A DNA stretch of 64,000 nucleotides from Pyrenophora tritici-repentis (taxonomy: Eukaryota; Ascomycota; Dothideomycetes; Pleosporales; Pleosporaceae): assembly GCF_003171515.1 (NCBI RefSeq), contig NC_089398.1, positions 620,001 to 684,000 on the forward strand, written 5' to 3'. The position numbers and the translations under genes were made by a program. Positions 1 through 11,044 of the stretch are shown piece by piece (position 1 is the first letter of the stretch; every line of letters starts with the position of its first letter). The notes beneath the pieces are model-generated. The model saw only the letters and a program-made list of their open reading frames with translations. It searched no databases and was not told the origin of the DNA.

Positions 1-2
1 AC

Positions 3-962
3 AAAATTAAGGCCCTGCTTATGGGGCAGGAGAATCGCGAACTTATGATCCGAGCGGTAGAGGGCGAGAGCGCAAGACTACCTGAACGATGGGTGAACTA
101 TGCAGTCCAGGGCGTAGAAAGCTCATACCGCACTATCACAGGGGAAAGTATACCCACCACAATAGACGATATAGTCAGCGAAGCTCTGTTCCAGACAGGG
201 ATCGAACCGGCGAGCTGCCGGCCCTCCAGACATGGACCCACGGAGGGAAGGACAACCTGGATTATATCTTTCACCAGACCCGTACGATCGTTTCGCCTAT
301 TTGGGACGGGCGACTACGCGCACGAGATAAAGAAGAACTCACCTGCAATGCTGCACGACCCAGGCTGCCTAGGGTACTGCAAAACCAGCCGCTGCACAAG
401 GCCAGCCCGCTGCACGACATGCAGCAAAACAACGGCAACTCACCAGGGACCGCACGGAGAACAATGCAAAGACACACCAAAGTGCGCCAACTGCCACGGC
501 CCATTTCCAGCAACCCACGACAAGTGCCCAGCAGCCCCAACGAGGGCGAACGGCCGACTCATCCAACCCACAAAGGGGGAACTAAAAGTCATTAGGGAGG
601 CGGGTGACCGTGCTTCTGAGGCAATGCAGCCAGCTAGAGGAAGACAGACAGGCAGCACGGTCGAAACCTCCATTGAAATCACGGACGGCGACATAGCTAA
701 TACTACTGAGCCTGTGGGAACACCTACGGACGCAAGTAAAAGAAGCCGACAAGACGTAAACAACCTAAACACAGCCACTGTTAGAGAGCCCGCAACCACC
801 CTAGGGACTAGGAGGTCTAAGAGAACAGCTGCAACTACGCAAGACCTCAACCTAGCGCGAATGTCTGCTAGAAGCGTGCAGCCTAGCACCGCTGACCAAG
901 ACCCTAATACGTCATCGTCTGAGCACGCTGACACTGAAATGAGCCTCGGATCTAGTGCGTAA
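3..962 (+). CDS. LINE ORF1 (gag-like nucleic-acid-binding protein), partial at the 5' end
   Basis: The frame is open to the left edge with no stop, so the ATG at 21 need not be the true start. The product has clustered Cys/His residues in the region 370-540: RCTTC followed by HGEQC, then KCANC with HDKC. These resemble the zinc knuckles of LINE ORF1 proteins, which coat the element RNA. The C-terminal half is Thr/Ser/Arg-rich and has no recognisable fold. The stop codon TAA (960-962) overlaps the ATG of ORF2 in the string TAATG. Part of the protein is missing at the N terminus. Confidence 0.8.
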   Translation, partial: KIKALLMGQENRELMIRAVEGESARLPERWVNYAVQGVESSYRTITGESIPTTIDDIVSEALFQTGIEPASCRPSRHGPTEGRTTWIISFTRPVRSFRLFGTGDYAHEIKKNSPAMLHDPGCLGYCKTSRCTRPARCTTCSKTTATHQGPHGEQCKDTPKCANCHGPFPATHDKCPAAPTRANGRLIQPTKGELKVIREAGDRASEAMQPARGRQTGSTVETSIEITDGDIANTTEPVGTPTDASKRSRQDVNNLNTATVREPATTLGTRRSKRTAATTQDLNLARMSARSVQPSTADQDPNTSSSEHADTEMSLGSSA

Positions 963-3900
963 TGAGGGCACAACCCGCAAATTCACCCGGCGAAACCACG
1001 CCACACCGACACAGACAAATGCAGGTATGCTGGGTGAATGTGGCCAGAAGCTCGCCTTGCCACATTACAGCCTTAGAACGTGCATGGGAAGCAGACATAG
1101 ACATAGTATGCATCCAAGAACCCTTTACTCTCACTGGAACCCGGACCTCTACACACCCAGGATTCCATATGATATCGCCAGTGATAAGCTGGAACAACCC
1201 CACAACGTGGGGAACTGACCGACCACGGGTGCTCACCTATACCCGTAAGAGCCCAAATATAAGGGCTACTCTTATACACCCACGCATCAGCCGGGATGTG
1301 CTATGGATCGAGGCCAACGGCTACCGCATATTGAATGTTTATAGGCAGCCACAGAATGACTCGACATTTCAATACCTCACAGCTTTAACGCCACCCCGTA
1401 ACTGCCTTATAGGGGGTGACTTAAACGCCCGCCATGAACTTTTTGAGCCCGGCTCCACGTCGGCCAATAGGGGGGCAGAGATCGCCCGCTGGGCCACTCA
1501 GAACGACATACCCTACATCGGCGAGGCAGGTAACCCAACACATCGGGCGGGACACGTGCTAGACGTATCCTTCTCAAATATACCCTTCGCTAGAACGACA
1601 GTCCGCGAAGATATGTATACAGGGTCAGACCATTTCACCCTAGTGACTGTCCTTCCAAGCCGAGGGAGAGCGGTGCTAGAACAGCATCACTACCGGGTCC
1701 ACGAGAGAAACATAGATAGGTTTGCCGGGCTAGTTCAACTCTACACAGTAGGCGTACAGCCAATTAGCAATAGCGCCCCAGCGGACGTAATCGACGCAAG
1801 CATAGCTAGAATCACCCAAGCTATAGGAGATGCAATGCACGCGGCGGGAACACCAAATAGAGAAAAAGGCCACTCCGCCCCATGGTGGACAGAGGACTGT
1901 AGAGTGGCGTATAAGCGGCATATCCAGGAAAAGTCGGACTATGGCCAATCCCCCTCAGAAGCCACCCGTGCGTTCCTAGCTACGGTACGAAAAGCCAAGA
2001 GAACGTACTGGCAGCAGCGCATAGACGGCTGTAATAACGACAAAGATCTATACAAGCTAGTAGGCTGGCATAAACTATCATTCGACCAACGGGACACCCC
2101 ACTTGTAATCGAAGGTAGGACAATCACAGCACCACTCGAGAAAGCTGAGGCACTTAGAGAGGCAATCCTCGACCGTTTTTCGGCGGAGGACGACCTCCTA
2201 GAACCACCGCCTCTTGACAACGACCCGCAAACCACGCCACTACCATGGGACACATACATATCGATGGAGGAGACTGAACGCTACGTGATTGGAGTATCTA
2301 GCACCTCCCCAGGACCCGATCAGGTGACCGTCCGACTCCTAAAGGCATGCTGGGAACACATTAGACACCTAGTGCTAGGCATCTACCGGGCGTGCATGGA
2401 ACAAGGCCACTACCCAGCCGCCTGGAAGACGGTAGAAGTGGCCATGATACCCAAAGTCGGGAAGAAGGATAAGTCCTCACCCAGATCAATGAGACCAATT
2501 GCCCTATCGTCCTGTCTAGGGAAGGGACTCGAGCGTATCATAGCAAGGCGCATAGCACACACAGCTATGGCTTTTGACATCCTAAGCCCACAGCACGGTG
2601 GAGCGCTGCCAAAACGCTCTGCGATGGACCTGGCGACCGCATTCACACACGACGTGGAGATGGCTTGGTCAAGACACGAGCATGTCTCTATGCTCACGTT
2701 AGACGTCCAAGGGGCGTTTGACGCGCTACTGAAAAACAGGCTACTACACCGAATGCGGCAACAAGGGTGGCCACCCCTACTCCGGAAATTTATCCAGAAC
2801 TTCCTGTCGGAAAGGAGGGTGCGAGTACGCCTAGGCAATGTCACTACACCTGTACATCGAGTGGCCTGCGGCACCCCGCAGGGATCGCCGCTATCACCGG
2901 TCCTATACACCCTATACCTAGCTGAACTACTCAACCAGGACCGAAAACTCCGGTTCGGGTATGCCGACGACATCAACCTATACCGGGTCTCCCACTCTTT
3001 AGACGAGAACGTCGCACTGCTAGCAGAGGACCTCAAATCTATCAATGAATGGGGAGCTGCGAACAAGATCACGTTTGCACCAGAGAAACGGGAGCTGATC
3101 CACCTCACGCGCCAGAAAGGACTACATGCGCCGCCAATCCAATTGGAAGATCAAACAATTCACCCTATAGCCCCTGCGCAGGGGGGAAGCCAGACAGCGC
3201 TGCGCTGGCTTGGGGTGTGGTTTGATAGGGGACTAACTTTCAAGAAGCACGTCGCAGAAAGGGCGGCGCAAGCTAGGAAAGTAGCGAACCATCTCCGGAG
3301 CCTCGCCAACACAGCCCACGGCCCTCCAGCAGGATCGCTACGCAAGGCAGCCATAACATGTATCCTGCCCATACTACTATACGGAGCCGAAACATGGTAC
3401 GAGGGCAGGACGAAGAACCCACGAATTGCAAGGGTTTCCCGTAAACCCACGGTCAGCACTAGGGTAGGCTGGCACCTAACCACGATAGATCAGGCACTAA
3501 TAGCAGCCACGAAGGCAATCCTCCCTGCGTGGAGGACAACACCAAACGCAGTACTGCTAAGAGAAGCTGCGATGCCGTCGGCATAGGTGGCGCTAGAGGA
3601 GGCCAAGCTCCGCTTTGCAGTTCACCTACGCACAATAGACGACAAGCACCCACTTACTAATAGAACTACACTGCCACTAGTCATACGAGGACGCGCAGCG
3701 GGCAACCGACGGATACCAAGATCGAAGGTTCAGCGCGTAGCACAACTGCTACCCGCCACACCCCGAAACGTCCTAGCCAGCCCTCACTTTTCAGACGGGT
3801 CGAGGCAGGATCCAACGCAAGGGCAAGGAAAGGACATTGCTGCCCAGAATTTCACCATCTGGTGGGAGTCTCTTGGACAAGAGACAATCACTGTCTTCTC

Positions 3901-4767
3901 AGACGGGTCTGAACAACAAATCAACGGTACAAGGGTGGTCACTTACGGGTACGCTATATACCAGGGCCAGGCCGCCGTGGCGACTGGACAAGGCTCACTA
4001 AATGCCCTTAGCCACGTCTTCGATGCGGAGGCTATAGGCGCGTGCAGAGGACTCAAACACGCACTACAACTCTCACTGCCTAGCCAGAGGGAGATCGTAC
4101 TTTGCATAGACAGCACTTCGGTAATATGGGGCATACGCGGAACCGCCCCTACCTCCTCCCAATGGGCGTTCCTCCAAATCCATGGAGCTATGGAGGCCTA
4201 CAACGTGAAAACGCGGTGGGCGCCGGGACACATGAAGATTGTTGGAAACGAGCTCGCCGACCAGCTGGCTGACAGCGAGGCCAAAGACCCGCACCAGCCA
4301 TACGGCATGGCCGCCTCCCCCACAAGATCCGGTATACGAACAGTAGGCCGCCGCCTCCTCGAACATACAAGGGACACTTGGTGGCAGGATAAGAGCAGTA
4401 GGCTATCAGCATGGTACACGCAATGGCAGCTGCCATACGATACTAGGCGCACGCCCGCAGCGCTATGGCTACCCCGAAGGATACTCGCGAAAGTCCTTAT
4501 GATACGCTCAACGCATGGCGACTTTGAATGGTACCACCGAAAATTCAACCACGAGGATACCTCGAAATGCCTATGCGGCAGGCCCAAGACGCCAGAACAC
4601 CTAGTGTTCTGCAAGAGAGCCACAACACACTTCAAGAAGTGGCCTCTACGCCCCATCGTGCCCCTCGCACAAGACAGGAAGGCCTAGCGTACCTCGCGCA
4701 ATTAATAGACCAGCCACAAGAGTTCGAGACCTTCGTTAAGGTAACGAACTCCTTCTATAACGAGTGA
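962..4767 (+). pseudogene. LINE ORF2: endonuclease, reverse transcriptase and RNase H, broken by a stop and a frameshift
   Basis: From the ATG at 962 the product starts with an endonuclease/exonuclease/phosphatase fold (VCIQEP near residue 50, GGDLNARH near 155, GSDHFTLV near 220). A reverse transcriptase follows, with PKVGKKDKSSPRSMRPIALS, LDVQGAFDA, GTPQGSPLSP and the catalytic FGYADD. An in-frame TAG at 3584-3586 ends the first segment, and the same frame continues at once with VALEEAKLRF and an RNase H domain (FSDGSE, DAEAIGA, CIDST, ELADQLAD). A C-terminal CLCG-HLVFC Cys/His motif comes next. Near 4645-4680 the sensible frame shifts by one base, and the other frame supplies a family-like C terminus ending at the TGA of 4765-4767. 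The TAG could derive from TGG or CAG by a RIP-type transition. Confidence 0.88.
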
Positions 4768-5443
4768 TTTCTATTTTTGAATTTCACAAAGACCCGCTGA
4801 ATTCCTTGGCATTATTCAGTGTAGGATTCGCGGCAGAACGCCGCATAGATGCCACAACCCACACGCTCTCTTTCAAACTTTTCATTATATCTCAAACTGC
4901 CTCTTGTTACTTTTTCGTTTCTCTCTCTAAAAAGCAGTCATTGTACTGCATCGATCAAAGGCGCAAGCCACGAAATACTAGAATATTGTAGGAAAACGGC
5001 TTCAAATGGCGGGAGTCCTTTTCACGAACATGTATATAGGCAGGACATCACTCCCCTTAGATACAAAACACCTAGGAATAGGTTCCACGAGGCAAGTGCG
5101 ACAGCACTATAAGACCACGGCGGGACCCGCCCGAATACCCTATGGGAGGTTACAGATAGGGCGTTAAACCATAATCAACATCAACAATCAACAGAGAGAC
5201 ACTGTATAAAACTAAAACCACAACCCTCTCCTTTACCACAAGAGCCCGCTGCTACATCTCTTTCTACTTATCAAACTGCTCTTTAGCACCTGGCAACAAA
5301 CAGATACAAGCTATCTTTTGTAGGAAAGCCAAAAACCATATTAGCGAACCATACCAGAAAACCATGTAAATTAGAAAAACCAAGATAGAACGGCCTTCGG
5401 CCAAAGTCCTACATAGTCTCTGACTGAAAAAGGACTCTAATGG

Positions 5444-5470
5444 AATAATAATAATAATAATAATAATAAT
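5444..5470 (+). repeat. (AAT)9 simple-repeat tail of the LINE
   Basis: Nine perfect AAT triplets lie downstream of the LINE 3' untranslated region. I-group LINEs often end in short tandem repeats made during target-primed reverse transcription, so this most likely marks the 3' boundary of the element. Confidence 0.75.
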
Positions 5471-5688
5471 CCTACAACATACTAGAGAACTAGTACTCTA
5501 TGGGCTGCGGCTATAGTACAGTAAATGAAACCCTGCGCTTCTAGCAATTTCTACGTGCTTCTCACCGTGTGATACGCTACCTTTTCAACGATTGTTGATC
5601 CGAGCGTCTCTTCGCAGCACCTCCGCATCCACTATCATCCCTCTACTACACAGTACCTTGTGTACCTGCTCCAACCACCAAATTCATC

Positions 5689-6644
5689 ATGGCGGAAAAC
5701 TCCTGGATGGCGGTCTGGTATGCGAAGGTTACGAAGCTCTTTGCTCACACAACTGCTCCGACTGAAGAGCAACAACAGCACGACAGCATGCAGCCATATG
5801 AAGAAGACAAGGAAAACAGCCACAGGGCAAGTGTCGAAGATTGCTCGGATGAGGAAGGCAATGAGAACAACCGTGAGGCGAGGTTAGAGGATGGCTCAGA
5901 CGAAGAGGACACCAAGAGTGGCGAAGACGTCCCAACAGAGGCCACAGACGCTGACGCAGCAGCCCGCGCTGGATCCTCCGGTATCAACGGTACGAACGGC
6001 AGCCTCGGCAAGCTCTGGGCCACCGCACGTCGTGCAGCTGTCAGCAAGGCGACTGAATTGGCAGTTCGGGCCAAAGATTCCGTAGCCAATGCAATCAAGA
6101 AGACCAAAGAGCTTGGAGCGGTCGGCACAGCCAAAGCGATTGGTAGTTGGATGAAGGAACATCCTTGGGAGACTGCGGCTATCGTCACTATCATTGCCCT
6201 TGCATGTACTGGGATAGGTCTTTCTGCGGTGGGCTTCGGAACAGGCGGTGTCGCAGCTGGTATGGACCATCACTCAAACTCAAGAGATGCAGTGTACTGA
6301 CTTCCTTCGCAGGTAGTATTGCAGCAGGCTTACAAGCAGGAATCGGCAATGTCGTCGCAGGATCACTTTTCGCAACATGTACCAGCGCCATGATGGGTGG
6401 TTCCGGGGCCGTGATAATTTTCGGGGGTATTGGAATTGGAACATTCGCGACCGTTGGCGGGGGTTTGGCTGCCCGGAGACGATGGAAAAGCCAGCGTGAG
6501 AGTGCACTAGTCAAAAGGAGCCATACCAGGACCTTCTCGGAGACTTCAGCTAAAGCTATGGACGACGCTATCTTCTGGACAATCTGCGCATCGGCGTATG
6601 TTGTGTACTACATGAAGAGTTGGTGGCGCGGAAACGCATCGTAG
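5689..6644 (+). CDS. IFI6/IFI27 (ISG12)-like small membrane protein, two exons
   Basis: Exon 1 is 5689-6259 and exon 2 is 6313-6644. The 53-bp intron has GTATGG and CGCAG ends, and the product is 300 aa. Residues 20-95 are acidic, Gln/Glu/Asp-rich and likely disordered. An Ala/Lys amphipathic stretch follows (about 105-150), then a Gly/Ala-rich hydrophobic part rebuilt across the splice (VGFGTGGVAAG, GSIAAGLQAG, NVVAGSLFA, GAVIIFGGIGIG). This glycine-rich pattern is the hallmark of the interferon-alpha-inducible 6-16/ISG12 family, which has members in fungi and other eukaryotes despite the vertebrate name. A further hydrophobic segment lies near the C terminus (FWTICASAYVVYYM). Function in fungi is not established. 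The family call rests on motif resemblance. Confidence 0.72.
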
Positions 6645-7501
6645 ACAGGGAGAGCGAACAGTGACTAGGCTACGGTGACTTCCAGAAACACACGGGAAAG
6701 ATACAAAGGCTATGAAGCTCGGATGTGGATGCTGGAAGATCTGTAGAGAACTTTCTGGAAATGGAAAAAGAAAAGAAAACAGATAATGAGCTAGTACAGG
6801 GAAAGCCTTGCACGTAATCACAGTACACCTCGGTTTCCTGCAGCACATGCGTAATGCATGGCATTTGGTCAAAGAAATGATACCACTGTTCATTGCATAA
6901 ATACCTTATCCTGGCGAGTTAAGAGTATTGCGAGGCAAGCCACGGAAACACTTCATGTCACTGTATCCAATTGCGACATATATCTTTTGAGCGCTGAGAT
7001 ATACATACCAAATAGCATGCTGACCACGTCTTGTTTCTGGTTGTACATTCGCGCCTCCTCCTGTATACATCATCGACTACATGTGCCACCTGCCCTTTTG
7101 ACATGTCATCAGTCTGCTTGATATCTGCAATCGTCAATTAGCAGTTAGCCTGATTAACTGCTAACGATTTTGGTATGGACGTGTAAAATCGCCGTGCCTA
7201 CCTAGGTAGGTAAAAAGACGCCACCTAGTGCGACACCAAGGCAGTGCCACACGAGAACGGATCCGAGTGCAACAATACAAAATCACGTGTAGGAGTAAAA
7301 ATAACTTTGAAGGAAAGTTGCCTTGTGTAGATTGCCCGTTGTTGAGGGGAAGAAATTCAGGAGTGGTTCAGACGAGGCGACCCACTCTTGCTGACTAAGT
7401 AACGTCAACAGCGACACGGGCCAGAGAGTAGGCTGACGCGCCGCGTCCTCACAACCTTGAAACTTCCCTCTTCTTTCTTATCAGCGCCTGATTCATCGAA
7501 A
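6645..7501. other. Intergenic region with two palindromes upstream of the Zn2Cys6 gene
   Basis: I see no gene here. At 7138-7164 there is an inverted repeat with arms TTAGCAGTTA and TAACTGCTAA separated by 7 bases. At 7197-7210 there is a perfect 14-base palindrome, CCTACCTAGGTAGG. Both lie 290-365 bases before the ATG of the regulator gene at 7502 and could be operator-like sites; that role is inference. Confidence 0.5.
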
Positions 7502-8761
7502 ATGCCGCCAGACCGATCTCGTACTATGAATTCACAGGGCAGGCAAAAGTCGTGCTCCTCCTGTGCAAAAGCCAAACGGAAATGTGGCCTAGAACAGCCT
7601 CATTGTTCACGATGCACTAGGCAGCACTTGTTATGCACTTACCCACCACAACCTCGCTCGCAAAGCATAACTCCGCAAATTGAGACGCCCGAAACTCAAA
7701 CTGACATGAGTGCGACCGAAATTCTTGGGGGATTGGATGTATTGGAAAACACGAGTCTCTCTTTCGACTTTGACATATCTGCGCCGACGACTATCGCCGG
7801 CGACATGCTGGACTTTGACTTTTCTACTGGCGCAAGCTCACTGGATGCGCTCACAGAGATGTTTAATCTTCCAGCAGATGATCACAGCCAGATGGCGGTT
7901 CACAAAATCGGAGGTCAGGCGAGAAAGCCGTTCTCTGCAGCGCATCTTTCGTCCTTTGCGCAAGCAAGAGTAGCATATTCAATTGAGCATTTCAAGTCCA
8001 CCCCAAAGATGATGGTGGAACAAAACTGTACACCCTGGGCTCATCCGAAGCTCTATGAAGAGTACATGCCCAAATCACTCCAAGACGCGTATGCTTCATG
8101 TGCGCTGTACATCGCCAAGAACGATACCAATGCCGCGTTTGTGGCACGGTACATTACAAGTCGTACGGAAGAGCTGGTCACTGCTACTATCTTGTCGACC
8201 TCAGCCATTGAGATCCTGGCTCGAACACAAGCCCTCATACTCTATCAGACCATGCTCATGTTTGGAGGCGATATTCGATTTTACGCACAAGCTGAAGCTC
8301 TCCTGCCATACCTGGATGACATGGGCACTCTCCTCCTACCCATAGCAGCCGAACAGACGGATCCAGTGGGCAATATCCCACTATACCCCGGCACAGCTAC
8401 TCGGTCGGCGTGGAGGTCGTATATAGTCCGGGAATCTGCCCGTCGCACGTTTTTATCGACCATTCACATCACTGTCATGTGTACTCTGTTGAATGGTCAA
8501 CTCAAGTCTTGTGCTCATGATACCATTCTCAATAACCGTGTCACACTTTCTGCGCACCTATGGAACGCTGCAAACGCCTTTGATTTCGCTGTCGCCTGGA
8601 ACGAGAAAAACCATTTCCTGATCAAAGAGCTAGACTTTACAGATGTCCTCCAACATGGCCAGCCAGATGACTTGGACGTGTTTGGGAATATGTTACTCGT
8701 CGGGATAAGAGGCTTGGACGACATGCGAGGCTGGTATCACACAAGAGGCGGGACTTTGTGA
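7502..8761 (+). CDS. Zn(II)2Cys6 transcription factor, 419 aa
   Basis: The ATG at 7502 is preferred over the in-frame ATG at 7457 because it has an A-rich Kozak context and puts the DNA-binding domain near the N terminus. Residues about 16-43 contain the six cysteines of a fungal binuclear zinc cluster, spaced C-x2-C-x6-C-x6-C-x2-C-x6-C (CSSCAKAKRKC, CSRC), with the usual basic residues between cysteines 2 and 3. An acidic Ser/Thr-rich region follows, then a helical C-terminal region with the look of a regulatory domain, but I recognise no named subfamily. The gene is single-exon. The neighbours are unrelated, so no target can be inferred. Confidence 0.85.
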   Translation: MPPDRSRTMNSQGRQKSCSSCAKAKRKCGLEQPHCSRCTRQHLLCTYPPQPRSQSITPQIETPETQTDMSATEILGGLDVLENTSLSFDFDISAPTTIAGDMLDFDFSTGASSLDALTEMFNLPADDHSQMAVHKIGGQARKPFSAAHLSSFAQARVAYSIEHFKSTPKMMVEQNCTPWAHPKLYEEYMPKSLQDAYASCALYIAKNDTNAAFVARYITSRTEELVTATILSTSAIEILARTQALILYQTMLMFGGDIRFYAQAEALLPYLDDMGTLLLPIAAEQTDPVGNIPLYPGTATRSAWRSYIVRESARRTFLSTIHITVMCTLLNGQLKSCAHDTILNNRVTLSAHLWNAANAFDFAVAWNEKNHFLIKELDFTDVLQHGQPDDLDVFGNMLLVGIRGLDDMRGWYHTRGGTL

Positions 8762-8870
8762 AAACCAGAACCGAACCCGGTTTCCTTGAGACCAGCACCT
8801 ATGTGCCCCATTCGTCTTTTATTCCTCCGCCTACACTTTCTAGGGTACCTCCTTTTACCGCTGCCAGCCC

Positions 8871-10381
8871 TTACTTTTCAGCCACGTGGTGCATGTTCGC
8901 ACCAGGGACAGGCATTTGGGGGGTCGTATAACACCTCTCCACGTTCCCCAAGAACTCCTTTCCACGTGTCTTTCCGTACTCGATAATCCAGATTTTCTCG
9001 GCTATGGAGAGCGGGTGGTGGCGCCAAGGACATCCAAGACCCATCTCGCAGGACTTCCGCGTAAGAAATGTCGCGAAGCAGAGACCCAGGTCATGGCACG
9101 ACATTGATCCATAGATGGAAGGGGCAACCTTTCCGTTGATGCCATTCTCGAATCGTTCTCCTTTTGGAAGTTTTGAGTACGTCTCGCTGATGCGGGTGTC
9201 GTACACACGAAGATCATATACCGTGGGTGGCGTCTGGATATCCTTTGCTGCAACAAGATGCGGCAGGCCCAACTTTTGTGCCTTCTGTGACTCAGGCTGA
9301 GTTTTGTAGCCGTGGCCGACGGCGTGAGGCTTTTGTGTCGCTGGAAGTCGGCTTGGATGCTCGTGGCGCGACATGCTCTTCGGGTCTGACTGCAGGGCAC
9401 GCTCAGTATCGTGCGCGTCCGTAGGATACATGTAACTTACGCTTGAAACTCTTCGGTTCCAATCGATCTCTTGGTAGTCATCGTAGCCCGTACGCGACAT
9501 CTGAGGGCGGTCTTGTGTAGGCCTATACACGTCGTGGAAGGGTCTGGTTTCATGCTCAGTCCCATACATTGAACCGTTTCTGTAGTGGGAACAGCCGTTC
9601 ATTTCAGCAGGTCTGTATTGAGAAACAGCATTGATCTCCTCCTCGGGCGACCAATGCCTCTCTTCGTTACTCCGCCTAGGCTCGACGCTGCGCAACTGGG
9701 AGCGACTACGACGGTCCTGGGCACGATCTGACGCCTCTTCTGGCTGTTGGTTTCGACTAGTCAGTGCGTTGTTCTCATTGGCATCAATTCTGGTGCTGCT
9801 CTTGATTTAACCTGCCTTGGCTGTGCATGCGCGAGCAACATGTCCTATCTCTCCACATCGAAAACATGCTTTTTGGTTGGGTGCGCCATTATTCGTGTGT
9901 ACTTTGCAATCTACAGCAAGGTGACCTTTCAGACAGCGATTAGCCATAGAAGATGCTGTATCTTCAGTTCCCACTCACCCCGTCCGTTACACGCATAGCA
10001 CCGTACACCACTTGCATCGACGACTGGCTCTGGGTCGTTGTTCGAGAGCTTCACATGCTCAGAATGAGCTGGGCGATCACGCTGGATCGGAGATCGCTCT
10101 CGATAGCGATGATGGTCAGGACGTTGATAGTTGCGGTCAGGTGAACGGCTGCGATCACGTTTATCGCTGATCCACGCAGCTTCACCCTGGTTATAAGTAC
10201 GCATTCGTTGGGACTTCGATGGGCGATGCCTGTTCTTCTTTGACTGGCCTGAGGAATCTTCAGGTGGGCGCTGGCTCCGATGAACCTGCGGCGGCGGACT
10301 CGCGGGAGGAGGCGGCGGGTTGTTTGGGCCGTACAAACCTGGACCGGCGGTGTTGGTACGCACACTCCCGTGGGTCGGCAT
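8871..10381 (-). CDS. Protein with two CCHC zinc knuckles and a C-terminal CCCH-like motif, three exons
   Basis: On the minus strand the exons are 10381-9979, 9925-9812 and 9739-8871, with introns of 53 and 72 bp; the product is 461 aa. The N terminus is Pro/Arg/Ser-rich. The first splice rebuilds a perfect zinc knuckle (CYACNGRGHLAVDC, C-x2-C-x4-H-x4-C), and exon 2 carries a second (CFRCGEIGHVARAC), which strongly supports that intron. The third-exon join is chosen on phase and a CTGAC branch point and is less certain. Near the C terminus lies HDLGLCFATF...CEMGLGCPWRHHPL, a C-x9-C-x5-C-x3-H arrangement like a CCCH zinc finger. A related segment occurs in the gene at 49010-49909. RNA or single-stranded nucleic-acid binding is the natural inference; the actual role is unknown. 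Confidence 0.75.
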
Positions 10382-11044
10382 ATCTGTGCTCTACAGTGTT
10401 GATTTGAGTCAATTTGCTTTCCAGAGTGTGGTTGTTTGTGGCGGCGCGTGTAGAGCGCGACAACAGACTCTATGTGAGCTCGACTTGGTGCACGGACCAT
10501 ATGACTCTCTCGCAGTGCCGCTGTTCGAAAGCTGCTTTGACGTCACCGAGATATACGCGTACGTATCGGATACTATCACATGCGATAACGACCAAGCGAG
10601 TACCTGGATTGCCTGTGCGAACGAACTTTGGGATCGATATAGCAATATACGCTGAGATGCCATTATTCTCAAAACAGCTACGCCGAGTCAATGTGTATGA
10701 TATTGAGAGTTAGAAACCTACCTAACTCAAGAAGCAAGCAAGATCCATCACATACAACTACTAGCAAACCTGGGCTTACGTCGAACGTGGTGCAACCTTG
10801 TCTGTCCAATCCGCCACCAAGTATACTTGGTGTTTCCAACCTCGATCTTGTCTGTCAAGCAGGCTACTTAAAAGATGACAGAAGACTTAGATATTTATAG
10901 TCATTACTTCATTACCGAGAGATGCTCTTCAAACCGAACATATCCCCCCTCCAGATCTACATTGCTCTGTCAAGCACAGCAGACGAACTCCGCCAGAACT
11001 TCCCAAATCTATACAACACATCTCCCCACACACCCTATCCTCCA
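10382..11044. other. Intergenic, no gene seen
   Basis: This region lies upstream of the zinc-knuckle gene and downstream of the hypothetical gene at 11045. Short open frames here lack codon structure or recognisable motifs. I see no repeat or RNA gene. Confidence 0.4.

Larger units (their letters stand above)
1..5470 (+). mobile_element. Non-LTR retrotransposon (LINE, Tad/I-type), 5'-truncated by the window edge and degenerate
   Basis: The order is a gag-like ORF1 with Cys/His knuckles, then ORF2 with an AP-type endonuclease, a reverse transcriptase, an RNase H domain and a C-terminal Cys/His motif. A roughly 670-base 3' untranslated region follows and ends in nine AAT triplets. This order and a simple-repeat tail are typical of the I/Tad group of LINEs, which occur in many filamentous fungi. 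The copy is not functional as it stands, because ORF2 has an in-frame TAG and a C-terminal frameshift. The 5' end lies outside the window, so no target-site duplication can be tested. 4768-5443 holds no gene I can support. Confidence 0.9.

Noticed and set aside
440..973. 177-codon minus-strand open frame
   Set aside because: It lies antisense to LINE ORF1, has low-complexity Leu/Val/Ser composition and no motif.
2410..3108. 232-codon minus-strand open frame
   Set aside because: Antisense to the LINE reverse transcriptase, which has clear catalytic motifs on the plus strand.
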